A stretch of DNA of 32,138 nucleotides from Desulfarculales bacterium UBA696 (GTDB lineage: Bacteria; Desulfobacterota; Syntrophobacteria; Syntrophobacterales; Syntrophobacteraceae). Position numbers and translations under genes: made by a program. Of this stretch, positions 8,218-15,412 are shown one piece after another; position 1 is the stretch's first letter, and the number at the start of each line of letters is the position of its first letter. The stretch covers positions 1-32,138 of the forward strand of contig DBMO01000004.1 in the NCBI GenBank assembly GCA_002298995.1, in the 5' to 3' direction. The notes under the pieces are model-generated. The model ran no database searches, had not been told where the DNA came from, and was given only the letters and a program-made list of their open reading frames with translations.

Positions 8218-8637
8218 ATGAGAGGCAAAACCATGGCTGAGCTGAAGGTAGGGGATACCGCCGAATTTTCGAAAACGGTTTCCGAATCAGACATATACCT
8301 CTTTGCCGGAGTGAGCGGCGATATGAACCCTGCTCACATTAACGAGGCCTACGCCAATAATACCTTTTTCAAAACCCGCATCGCGCACGGCATGCTTTCC
8401 GCCGGGTTCATATCGGCGGTACTCGGAATGAAATTGCCGGGTCCAGGGAGCATTTACATAAAACAGGAACTCAATTTTCGCGCACCGGTGCTGATCGGCG
8501 ACACCGTTACAGCCCGCGCTGAAGTCGTCGAACTCATTACGGAAAAAAAGATGGCGAGGATCAAGACCACCTGCACGAACCAGGAAGGGAAAACGGTTCT
8601 GGACGGCGAGGCATTGATAATGCCCCCGCGCGGGTAA
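8218..8637 (+). CDS. MaoC/PhaJ-like (R)-specific enoyl-CoA hydratase, 139 aa
   Basis: A single hot-dog domain. The MaoC hydratase motif is clear: Asp35 and His40 in SGDMNPAHINEAYA, followed by FKTRIAHGMLSAG. The family adds water to trans-2-enoyl-CoA to give (R)-3-hydroxyacyl-CoA, feeding PHA synthesis (PhaJ), fatty-acid synthesis or beta-oxidation variants. The C-terminal half (FRAPVLIGDTVTARAEVV) is typical. The length is that of a stand-alone PhaJ (about 140). ATG 8218 follows a strong AAAGGAGGAGG; an internal ATG at 8233 is a weaker choice. It lies 158 bases after aceA on the same strand. The phasin-like gene 4 kb away agrees with a PHA role, but this is inference. Confidence 0.88.
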   Translation: MRGKTMAELKVGDTAEFSKTVSESDIYLFAGVSGDMNPAHINEAYANNTFFKTRIAHGMLSAGFISAVLGMKLPGPGSIYIKQELNFRAPVLIGDTVTARAEVVELITEKKMARIKTTCTNQEGKTVLDGEALIMPPRG

Positions 8638-8728
8638 GGCCTACACACAGCATCCGGTTGTCGTTCCATAGCTGCCTGTAGTGATTAAAGTGAGGTATCA
8701 TTCATGTTTAGCAAGGGATGAGACCCTC

Positions 8729-9069
8729 ATGAGAATCAGTAAATTGCAGAGAATAGTTCTCGTAATTACCGCCCTCGGTTTGGCGTTCCACTTGATCATG
8801 CTGCTCCAGGTTCCACTGCCCTATTATATGAGGCTGTTGCCCAAATAGCCTTTTTTTGAAACTGCCAAGTGGATCGGCAGGCGTGAGCGGCGCGCGCGCC
8901 CTAACAACGTCATTCCCGCCCAGAAGCGCCGCGGGAATGACGATTTTCGATACCGTCCCGGACGTGAATCCAAATCCGGTTTGGGCAACAACCCCATATG
9001 ATATGGCCGGTGTGGGCGGTGCTGGGTTTTATCGTATTCCCGGCCCTGTTTCCGACAAATGAGAAATGA
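8729..9069 (+). pseudogene. Small two-helix membrane protein gene interrupted by a MITE-like element
   Basis: The 5' part (8729-8831) encodes MRISKLQRIVLVITALG... with one membrane helix, reaching ...LPYYM. The frame then runs into the element and stops at 8846-8848. Deleting 8832-9001 (the element plus one copy of ATATGA) joins A8831 to 9002 in frame. The frame continues as IWPVWAVLGFIVFPALFP and stops at TGA 9067-9069, giving a coherent 56-residue protein with two hydrophobic helices and a charged end. Residue 34 is Met and residue 35 becomes Ile. I do not recognise the family. The gene is broken by insertion; a 39-residue truncated product could still be made. Confidence 0.8.
8832..8995. 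mobile_element. MITE-like element, 164 bp, with target-site duplication
   Basis: The left terminus GGCTGTTGCCCAAAT (8832-8846) and the right terminus TTTGGGCAACAACCCC (8980-8995) are imperfect inverted repeats. The element is flanked by ATATGA at 8826-8831 and 8996-9001. Inside, CGTCATTCCCGC pairs with GCGGGAATGACG across an 11-base loop, and a T-run follows the left end. It has no coding capacity, so it must be moved in trans by an unidentified transposase. Removal restores the host reading frame. Confidence 0.82.
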
Positions 9070-9093
9070 GGGCACCTCCGGCAAATGTTGGTA

Positions 9094-9234
9094 GGTTGGG
9101 TTGAGCGGTTAACCGGCCCAAGTATGCGAATTGATTGCCAAGTAGCGAAACCCAACGCTCCTGCGCCGAGGTGTTGGGTTTCGCTCCGTTCAACGCCATT
9201 CGCGGCGGATTTCCATTCACCGCTCAACCCAACC
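9094..9234. repeat. Nested double palindrome, copy 1
   Basis: Outer arms GGTTGGGTTGAGCGGT (9094-9109) and ACCGCTCAACCCAACC (9219-9234) are perfect inverted repeats. Inner arms AGCGAAACCCAAC (9144-9156) and GTTGGGTTTCGCT (9173-9185) form a second perfect stem. A second copy with the same stem-within-stem layout is at 22788-22910. Confidence 0.75.
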
Positions 9235-9252
9235 CGCGGACTGCCTTCCTGT

Positions 9253-9291
9253 TGCCCTTCAAATGCGAAGGGCAGGCTGGAGAGCCTGCCC
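9253..9291. repeat. Tandem small hairpins
   Basis: TGCCCTTC/GAAGGGCA (9253-9274) is followed directly by GGGCAGGCT/AGCCTGCCC (9270-9291), two mutually exclusive stems sharing bases 9270-9274. A similar GACAGGCTTTCAAGCCTGC hairpin lies at about 13188-13206. Confidence 0.5.
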
Positions 9292-9394
9292 CACATGTGT
9301 TTCCGAGCTTCGAATTTAAATTCCTTGACCTGGGTCCGTTATGGAATGCGCCTCGAAGTCCGAGCCCCAAAAGCGGGCATACCCTCCCAGGCTA

Positions 9395-9709
9395 TGCCCT
9401 GGCGAGGCTGGCCGGCGCCTGATCGGGGATAGGGGCTTTCCTGGCTTCTTCGCCTGTTTCGTAGATATGGGGCGAGAGTTCCCTTTTCTGCAACTCATCG
9501 CCGAGCTTCATGTGCAGGAAGGTGCTGGTCGTGTGCCCGGTTACCCCTTCGTAGTACTGGAGCACGTCCTTTACCATGTCCGCGTATTCGTCCACCAGTT
9601 CAGGCACTGCCTCCTATTACGCCCGGCGCGGCCGTGAGGGTCATAAGATCGGTTGTTTTCTCTTCGTTTGCCACCATTGCCACGCCTTCGGGCGTGCCGA
9701 TCCCCCCAG
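9395..9709 (-). pseudogene. Remnant of a family I CoA-transferase gene
   Basis: Two minus-strand frames are joined out of phase. The upstream piece (about 9709-9600) reads GIGTPEGVAMVANEE then LMTLTAAPGVIGG. This matches the central region of propionate/acetate-type CoA-transferases, where EGVA..EE is followed by a TLT.E.GPIGG block. It then hits TGA at 9600-9602. The downstream piece (9607-9395) reads VPELVDEYADMVKDVLQYYE, then TTSTFLHMKLGDEL and PHIYETGEEA, which I associate with the C-terminal end of related CoA-transferases. The middle of the protein, including the catalytic glutamate region, and the N-terminal half are missing. This is an internal deletion with frameshift. The first piece is recognised more firmly than the second. 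Confidence 0.62.
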
Positions 9710-9843
9710 GGCGCGAATAATTTGATTGACCGCGACTTGCCATTATATTAGCAACCGTTGTGCCATGAATGCAAAACGACGATGCTTTTGCAAATACCGG
9801 GAGCGGTGCAATGCCCTGTCACCGAAGGATTTGAAACCTGCCC

Positions 9844-11094
9844 ATGAATTTACCCATATGGACTTGCATCCCATTCGCTATCCTGCTCCTCACAATAGCG
9901 CTCATGCCGCTGACATGGCCCCACTTTTGGGAGAAGAACCGCAACAAGGCGATCGTTTCATTGGCCATCAGCTTTCCGGTAATTGTTTTTACCCTGTTCG
10001 AGGCCCCGCATCTGTTGTTTCACACCGCCGGGGAATATATTTCGTTTATGCTGCTCCTTGCCTCTCTCTTTATCATCTCCGGCGGGGTGCAGGTGCGGGG
10101 TGATCTCAGGGGGACTCCGGCAATCAATTCCGCATTTCTGCTGACCGGCGCTGTAATCGCCAACCTGATTGGGACCACCGGGGCCAGCATGCTCCTCATC
10201 CGCCCAGTGCTGAAAACAAACAGCGAGAGGCGGCATACGTTTCACATTCCGGTCTTCTTCATCTTCATTATTTCAAACATCGGCGGCAGCCTGACCCCAA
10301 TAGGAGACCCGCCGCTTCTCCTTGGGTATTTGCGCGGAGTCCCTTTCGAGTGGACTTTCAAGCTGGTTCCGCATTGGCTCACGTCGGTAGGAATTTTGAT
10401 CCTGATTTTCTTTATCTGGGACAGTCTCAGCTACGCGAGAGAGACTCCGGCAGCAATCATGAAGGACATCGGATCGCAGGAGCCTTTGAGCCTGGCGGGC
10501 AGGAGAAACCTCATTTTTCTTGCCGCTGTCGTGGTGACGATCTTTTTCAAGGTGCCTGCGCCGTTTCGCGAATTTATCCTTATGGCAATGACCCTGCTCT
10601 CGGTGTTGCTTACAAGTGAAGTGATACGAGCCGGAAACAAATTTACCTATTATCCGATTATCGAAGTCGCGATACTTTTTGCCGGAATTTTCATTACCAT
10701 GGTCCCTCTGCTCGATCTGCTCCGGGCAAAAGGGGCCGCCCTTGGGATAATGCGGCCGTGGCAATTTTTTTGGGTGACGGGGGGGCTTAGCTCATTTCTT
10801 GATAATGCTCCAACTTATCTCGCCCTCTCCTCCCTGGCACAAAGCGTAACGAGTGCGACTAATCTGCCCGGCGCCGTCGTCGCCGGGGTTCGAGAGGACT
10901 TGCTTCTCGCGATCAGTTGCGGAGCCGTGTTCATGGGGGCGAACACCTATATCGGAAACGGGCCAAATTTCATGGTAAAGTCCATTGCCGAGGAACAGGG
11001 CTTCAAAGTGCCTCATTTTTTCGAGTACATGTTCTATTCCGGCATCGTTTTGATCCCCCTTTTCATCCTGCTGACCTTCTTGTTTTTTAATTGA
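9844..11094 (+). CDS. NhaD/CitMHS-like sodium-proton antiporter or anion transporter, 416 aa
   Basis: A polytopic inner-membrane protein of the ion transporter superfamily, with about 10 to 12 hydrophobic segments spread over its length. Two pseudo-symmetric signature regions are seen: NIGGSLTPIGDPPLLLGYLRG (about residues 142-162) and DNAPTYLALSSLA with GANTYIGNGPNFMVKSIAEE in the second half. These resemble NhaD-type Na+/H+ antiporters and the putative citrate-transport family; the GDPPLL and GNGPN motifs line the ion path in relatives. The substrate cannot be fixed from sequence. ATG 9844 is the first start in frame, and the hydrophobic segment begins immediately. The ribosome-binding site is poor (GAAGGA is 16 bases upstream). 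It is not clearly in an operon. Confidence 0.83.
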   Translation: MNLPIWTCIPFAILLLTIALMPLTWPHFWEKNRNKAIVSLAISFPVIVFTLFEAPHLLFHTAGEYISFMLLLASLFIISGGVQVRGDLRGTPAINSAFLLTGAVIANLIGTTGASMLLIRPVLKTNSERRHTFHIPVFFIFIISNIGGSLTPIGDPPLLLGYLRGVPFEWTFKLVPHWLTSVGILILIFFIWDSLSYARETPAAIMKDIGSQEPLSLAGRRNLIFLAAVVVTIFFKVPAPFREFILMAMTLLSVLLTSEVIRAGNKFTYYPIIEVAILFAGIFITMVPLLDLLRAKGAALGIMRPWQFFWVTGGLSSFLDNAPTYLALSSLAQSVTSATNLPGAVVAGVREDLLLAISCGAVFMGANTYIGNGPNFMVKSIAEEQGFKVPHFFEYMFYSGIVLIPLFILLTFLFFN

Positions 11095-11194
11095 GGAATT
11101 GTGGGATTTAGGGATTTGCGAGTGGAAGAATTCAGGACGCGGCAATAACCCGTAAATTCTCCCTCGATCCCTTAATCCCTAAATTTCTCAATCC
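11095..11194. repeat. Imperfect inverted repeat after the transporter gene
   Basis: GGGATTTAGGGATT (from 11103) and AATCCCTAAATTTCTCAATCC (11174-11194) can pair around a 50-base loop with an 11-base core (ATTTAGGGATT). It may act as a transcript end for the transporter gene or be a worn repeat. There is no U-run. Confidence 0.35.
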
Positions 11195-11282
11195 GATCCA
11201 TCCAGCCCGATTCCGTAGCCATTCCTCCGAATGTATGGTATAAGGCGTCTGAAGATGATTCTCGGGTACTGAGGGACATGGT

Positions 11283-11591
11283 ATGTTCTTCCTGATCGGA
11301 GGGGTACAGCCGAAAACGGTCACACTCGATGAGACCCCCAAGATTTGTTGCGCCTGCGGTCTTGCTCAGGCGAGATTGAAGCGAATCGACCATTACCTCA
11401 GCCTTTTCTTCATCCCTTTATTTCCCGTAAAAAAAGGAGTGCCCGTTCTAATCTGCGACAGGTGCGGCGCCTCTTCGCAGCTTGGTGAGCCTTTAGGGAC
11501 CCCTGGGCGGGACCCTGGAAGGTGCGCGCGGTGCGGGCGTCCGGTTTCATCCGATTTCCGGTACTGCCCCGAATGCGGCGACCGGTTGTAA
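11283..11591 (+). CDS. Zinc-ribbon protein, 102 aa
   Basis: Four CxxC pairs are present: Cys22/25, Cys58/61, Cys81/84 and Cys95/98, enough for two zinc sites. Pairs 1 and 2 are separated by a hydrophobic stretch (HYLSLFFIPLFPVKKG), a layout known from small proteins that begin MFFLIGG.QPK. Pairs 3 and 4 form a C-terminal zinc ribbon (CARCGRPVSSDFRYCPECG). The hydrophobic stretch may pack against a membrane or be a core strand. Function is unknown. The start ATG follows GAGGG with about 9 bases spacing. An unrecognised gene begins 28 bases downstream on the same strand, so the two are probably cotranscribed. Confidence 0.78.
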   Translation: MFFLIGGVQPKTVTLDETPKICCACGLAQARLKRIDHYLSLFFIPLFPVKKGVPVLICDRCGASSQLGEPLGTPGRDPGRCARCGRPVSSDFRYCPECGDRL

Positions 11592-11619
11592 TCGGGTACA
11601 AGTTCAGGTGGTAAAAAGT

Positions 11620-12348
11620 ATGGTTGTGAGCAAAAAAGTTCTGCATTTCCCCACGGTAGCGCATCCTAACATTGAAGAGGTGCTTGCCTGGTTCCTCAAG
11701 GACCAGCAGAGGCGGCTCAAAACTCGCACGTTCAACCGGTACGAAGAAGTTGTCGATTTACTTCGGCATTGCCTGAACGGGCACGGCTATCATGAACTGG
11801 ACAATTCGTCGGAGGTTGCCCTCTACGAAAAGCTATACTTTCAGAAAAATCTCGAATTTTGCTTAATATTCGGCCCCGAAAAGATCCTCAATTCGCTTTC
11901 CAATTTTTTGAACTATTTCATGATCCGCAAGGTAATGGCTTCGGAAGCGTTGCTCCAGGCGGCTGGGGTGGTTACCAAAAAGCTCGTGAAATGGCTCGAG
12001 GAGAAGGAATTTATCGGTAAGGAAACGGCGGACAGGGGGATCAGGCTGGCGGCGGAAGCGGCCCGCGAGCTGCCGGCCGCGGAACGACTTGCAAGGCTGC
12101 TCTACGAATACGCCCAAAGTCACGCCCCAAGGTACTGGACTTCCGAACTCGACGACTATTTTGTCGTCGAACAGGTGCATCCGGGCATTTTGATCCTCTC
12201 CGGTGTGGCAACGACGGGCATAGTCGAGGTGAGGGTCCCCAAGGAGATCACCGATCACTGCCGCAAGGGCTGGCAGGTAAACCTGCTCCTCGGCAAGACC
12301 CGAAACGGCTGGTGCATTCTCGAGACCGGAAACGTATATCCGAACTAG
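11620..12348 (+). CDS. Uncharacterised protein, 242 aa
   Basis: I do not recognise this family. ATG 11620 is chosen because AGGTGG lies 9 bases upstream; a GTG at 11608 is also in frame. The N-terminal third (VLAWFLKDQQRRLKTRTFNR, then YEEVVDLLRHCLNGHG) resembles by pattern the helical core-binding domain of tyrosine recombinases, but no catalytic domain follows. The middle is helical and charged (residues about 85-165). The C-terminal part (LILSGVATTGIVEVRVPKEI then GWQVNLLLGKTRNGWCILE) looks like a small beta-rich domain. There is no signal peptide or membrane segment. It lies just after the zinc-ribbon gene and ends before a strong terminator. Confidence 0.75.
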   Translation: MVVSKKVLHFPTVAHPNIEEVLAWFLKDQQRRLKTRTFNRYEEVVDLLRHCLNGHGYHELDNSSEVALYEKLYFQKNLEFCLIFGPEKILNSLSNFLNYFMIRKVMASEALLQAAGVVTKKLVKWLEEKEFIGKETADRGIRLAAEAARELPAAERLARLLYEYAQSHAPRYWTSELDDYFVVEQVHPGILILSGVATTGIVEVRVPKEITDHCRKGWQVNLLLGKTRNGWCILETGNVYPN

Positions 12349-12387
12349 CTCCGGTAGTCGTGCAACGGCACTGCGCAACAACTTTTA

Positions 12388-12424
12388 TGCAAAAAAGGCG
12401 GGAAATCCTCCCGCCTTTTTGCAT
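12388..12424. terminator. Bidirectional intrinsic terminator
   Basis: A long stem, AAAAAGGCGGGA against TCCCGCCTTTTT around a short AATCC-region loop, lies between two convergent genes. It has an A-tract on one side and a T-tract on the other, so it can end transcription of the uncharacterised gene on + and sodB on -. Confidence 0.9.
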
Positions 12425-12441
12425 TCTTAAAGGGCGCACTC

Positions 12442-13035
12442 TTATTTCAGGTTCGAATTGACAAAATCCCAATTGATGATGTTTTCAATAAACGCCTGGA
12501 TGAAGTCAGGCCGCCTGTTCTGGTAGTCGAGATAGTAGGCGTGTTCCCAGACGTCCACCGTAAGGAGGGGGTTTATCCCGTGGGCGATGGGGGTGTCGGC
12601 GTTCGCGGTTTTCATTATTTCCAGCTTGGCGCCTTTTTGCACCAGCCAGGCCCAGCCGCTCCCGAACTGTGTTACGCCCGCATTTTTGAGCTCCTCCGCA
12701 AATTTTTCAAAACTCCCGAAATCCGCCTGGATCTTCTGCGCAACGGGACCCGTCGGAGCGCCGCCGCCTTTCGGCTTCATGCATTTCCAGAAAAAGGAAT
12801 GGTTCCAGGCCTGCGCCACGTTGTTGAAAATGGCCGCCTTCGAGGTGTCTCCCACCACTTTTTTAACAATCGATTCGGGGTCCTGGTTCTCGAATTCCGT
12901 TCCGGCAATCAGCTTGTTGCCGTTGTCCACGTAGGCCTTATGATGTTTGCCGTGGTGGAATTCGAACGTTTTTGCGCTGATGTAGGGTTCGAGCGAATTC
13001 GTGGGGAAAGACAGGTCGGGTAAAGTAAGAGCCAT
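12442..13035 (-). CDS. sodB: Superoxide dismutase, Fe/Mn family, 197 aa
   Basis: Converts superoxide to oxygen and hydrogen peroxide. Metal ligands are in the expected places: His27 in FEFHHGKHHKAYVDN, a second His in AQAWNHSFFW, and the Asp and His of DVWEHAYYLDYQ. FGSGWAWLV and the Gln in VTQFGSGW suggest an iron-type enzyme, but metal choice cannot be settled by eye. The length of 197 is typical. The start is ATG 13035 behind AAAGGAGA; a longer frame to 13098 lacks a ribosome-binding site. There is no signal peptide, so it should be cytoplasmic. It shares its 3' terminator with the convergent + strand gene. It is consistent with an anaerobe that meets oxygen transiently. Confidence 0.96.
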   Translation of the reverse strand: MALTLPDLSFPTNSLEPYISAKTFEFHHGKHHKAYVDNGNKLIAGTEFENQDPESIVKKVVGDTSKAAIFNNVAQAWNHSFFWKCMKPKGGGAPTGPVAQKIQADFGSFEKFAEELKNAGVTQFGSGWAWLVQKGAKLEIMKTANADTPIAHGINPLLTVDVWEHAYYLDYQNRRPDFIQAFIENIINWDFVNSNLK

Positions 13036-13227
13036 TATTCTTCTCCTTTGGTGGCAATGATTATTCTGGATTTTTCTGGAAATGCCGAATGGGCCCAATG
13101 AAAAGCAATCACGAAATTAAGCACAGCAACAGATCAATGCAATGGAGAAGCCGGTTGGAAAGAGCGGGGGTGCTGGGGAAACATGCGACAGGCTTTCAAG
13201 CCTGCCGCTGGAATGAGCTATTTTAGC

Positions 13228-14997
13228 CTAATCGAATACAAACATATAGAAATCAATTGGATCTATCAGCGCAAAAACCCGATCCTGGGTATTGGAAATG
13301 ATTTCCTCATCGGCGCTTACCAGGAGGATTTTCTTGTCCTTCCTGGCCGATATCCTCTCAATTATCATCGCATCGGCCGATTTTTGCCGATTGTCGGTGA
13401 AAATGATTTCCGTGTTGCCCCGGACTTCCCTCGAGTTTTCAACCCCATCGAAGACTAGAAAAACCCTGGAAAAGTGCGCGGCCTGCTGCGTTACCTTTGC
13501 CACAAAACCTTCGCGCAGCTCCGTGAATCTTTGCCTGACAAGCTCCTCGTTTTCCCCGTGCGCCCTTAGCAAGACGTTGTATCCATCGACGAAAAGATCA
13601 TATCGTCTGCTCTCGCCGGATTTTACGAATTCATCGAGGGTTCGGGGCGTGGATTTACCACGCTTTAGCGCCTCTCCGCGAGGCTCGAACCTGGAGTAGA
13701 TTCCGTCCAGGACCTGTTTTCTCTTATGGCGGATTGCCTCTTCAATCTCGGAGGCTTCGCCGATTAGACCGGCGCCGGAGAGGACCTCGATGGCCGCACG
13801 CAGTTTGTCAAGATTGTGGAGAGAGGCCGGGACTGGGTCAATCAGATTTATCCCGCGCGCCAGTTCGCCCTCGGGGCCCGAACGTGTTTTGCCGACTACC
13901 TTTCCGATGCCCGGCAAACCCAGGATGCGCTTCTTTTCGTCGAGCAGGGCCTTTTTTACCTTCTCGACCTCTTTGTGAACGAGGAGCGAATTGGCGAAAA
14001 CCGATTCGATTTTGTCGAGCGAAAGATCGACTTCGAGCAGCCTCGCCCGGATTTCCGAAACCAGGCCGTACTCTTCGTCTGCCCGAGCCTGGAGTTCCAG
14101 CGCCCTTTTGGTCCTATCGATGAGTGAAGCCAGCCGGGAAGCATCGGCAGCCAGTTTGCCCGGCTTCATGTCCCCGTACCTGACGAACTGCTCCTTTTTT
14201 AGTTTTGCGGCCGAATCGCGCAGTTTTTGATCGAAATCGGTTTCAAGCTCCTTCAGCTTCTTCCTAAGCGCTTCATTTTCAGCTTTGAAGGCGGATAGCT
14301 GCTCATTGGCGTGGCCCAGGTCTTCCAGGGTCTTCTGAAACCTCTTTTCGGCCTTTTTTGAGGGCTCGACGGGTTCAGGCATCGGCGAGGGCTGTTCTCT
14401 TCCATAGACTGGCAAATCGGCTCCAAAAAGCTTGCGCAACTCCCTGTTGAAATCATCGTCAAGCTTGACGAACTTCTCGGGGTTTTCGGATGCAAATCGG
14501 CTCCAGGCGGTCATGGGGACTAAAAGGAGTTCATAGATGCTTCTATCCGGCGCCGGGGTCCAGAAATCCTCTTTTTCCAGCAAACCTGCAAATCTTTCAT
14601 CTTCGAATGCATCGAGGGCGAACAGGGCAAGAAAGAACCGCTCGGGGCCGAGCAGATCCCTTATCTGTTTCCACCTGGAAAGAACGAAATCACCGTCAAG
14701 CATCGCCAGGTAGCCCATTGCCGTTGATTCTTCGCACCAGGCATTAAGGACGATGTTGAGAAAATCCATATCGGTATGGAGCCGTCGCTGGAGGCGGGAA
14801 ATCGTTGCCGGATTGGAAAGCGTCAGGCCGATGTTTTTCGGCCTGAGGGAAAAACCTCCCAAAACATCTTTTCTTACGGAGGGGTTTTCTTTTAGAATCT
14901 CCGCTAATGACTCGGCCGGGAGGTCTTTAACCAGTCGCTCGAAGACCCTGACCGGGACTTTGGAAAGAATTTCCGGTGGTGCTGGTTTTTCTTTCAT
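13228..14997 (-). CDS. NYN-domain (YacP-like) protein with coiled coil, 589 aa
   Basis: The C-terminal 124 residues (466-589) are an NYN/YacP-type PIN-fold nuclease domain. DLFVDGYNVLLRAHG gives the first acidic residue (Asp471), VFLVFDG the second (Asp517), SADAMI the third (Asp542) and LLVSADEE the fourth (Asp563). This set is compatible with Mg-dependent RNA cleavage, as for B. subtilis YacP/Rae1. Before it come a helical N-terminal region (1-200) with no recognised domain, a Pro/Glu linker, a coiled coil (about 212-275), further helices, and a short LGLPGIGKVVGK stretch that looks like a helix-hairpin-helix turn. YacP itself is only about 170 residues, so the long N-terminal extension is unusual. 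The start ATG 14997 has AGAAGG upstream and lies 26 bases from the divergent cutA start. Confidence 0.82.
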   Translation of the reverse strand: MKEKPAPPEILSKVPVRVFERLVKDLPAESLAEILKENPSVRKDVLGGFSLRPKNIGLTLSNPATISRLQRRLHTDMDFLNIVLNAWCEESTAMGYLAMLDGDFVLSRWKQIRDLLGPERFFLALFALDAFEDERFAGLLEKEDFWTPAPDRSIYELLLVPMTAWSRFASENPEKFVKLDDDFNRELRKLFGADLPVYGREQPSPMPEPVEPSKKAEKRFQKTLEDLGHANEQLSAFKAENEALRKKLKELETDFDQKLRDSAAKLKKEQFVRYGDMKPGKLAADASRLASLIDRTKRALELQARADEEYGLVSEIRARLLEVDLSLDKIESVFANSLLVHKEVEKVKKALLDEKKRILGLPGIGKVVGKTRSGPEGELARGINLIDPVPASLHNLDKLRAAIEVLSGAGLIGEASEIEEAIRHKRKQVLDGIYSRFEPRGEALKRGKSTPRTLDEFVKSGESRRYDLFVDGYNVLLRAHGENEELVRQRFTELREGFVAKVTQQAAHFSRVFLVFDGVENSREVRGNTEIIFTDNRQKSADAMIIERISARKDKKILLVSADEEIISNTQDRVFALIDPIDFYMFVFD

Positions 14998-15023
14998 CTC
15001 AGACCTTCTCGGAGGAAAATCGC

Positions 15024-15341
15024 ATGGAAGAAGTGTCTATCGTATTGGTAACCGCCGGCAGCGAAGAGGAAGCGGCCGCGATAGGGCGCACCGTTGTCGA
15101 AGAGAGGCTGGCAGCCTGCGCGAATATCGTTCCCTCGATCCGCTCGATATACAGGTGGAAAGGGAAAGTACACGACGAGCAGGAATGCCTGTTGATAATG
15201 AAAACCAGGACACCCCTTTTCGCTTCGCTAAGAGACCGGGTGCGCGCCCTGCACAGCTATGAAACACCCGAGATCATAGCCTTCCCGGTCGAACAGGGCC
15301 TGCCTGACTACATAGCCTGGGTGATCGGAGAGACAGCATAG
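15024..15341 (+). CDS. cutA: CutA1-like divalent cation tolerance protein, 105 aa
   Basis: A small trimeric ferredoxin-like protein; genetic work in E. coli linked it to copper tolerance, but its biochemical role remains debated. Family blocks are all present: AGSEEEAAAIGRTVVEERL, AACANIVPSIRSIYRWKGKV, ECLLIMKTRTPLF, and the end YETPEIIAFPVEQGLPDYIAWV. The length fits. ATG 15024 is preceded by GGAGG with 8 bases spacing, which decides against the longer open frame. It is divergent from the NYN-domain gene with only 26 bases between start codons, so its promoter must lie inside that gene. It is convergent with hisD, which ends 72 bases away, with no clear terminator between. Confidence 0.95.
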   Translation: MEEVSIVLVTAGSEEEAAAIGRTVVEERLAACANIVPSIRSIYRWKGKVHDEQECLLIMKTRTPLFASLRDRVRALHSYETPEIIAFPVEQGLPDYIAWVIGETA

Positions 15342-15412
15342 CGGATCTGCAGGGCCGGTACTCAGCAACGTTGGAGGCTGGAAAGCCCGTTCCACATAAT
15401 ATGGCCCGCCCC

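Larger units (their letters stand above)
8638..9843. other. Gene-poor region with broken genes and repeats
   Basis: This 1.2-kb region has no intact recognisable gene. In order it holds a small membrane-protein gene split by a MITE-like element, a nested double palindrome (9094-9234), a pair of hairpins (9253-9291), the remnant of a CoA-transferase gene on the minus strand, and the upstream region of the ion transporter gene. Confidence 0.7.

Noticed and set aside
9094..9292. CRISPR-like repeats
   Set aside because: The repeats are inverted, not direct, and lack regular spacers; no cas genes are in the window.
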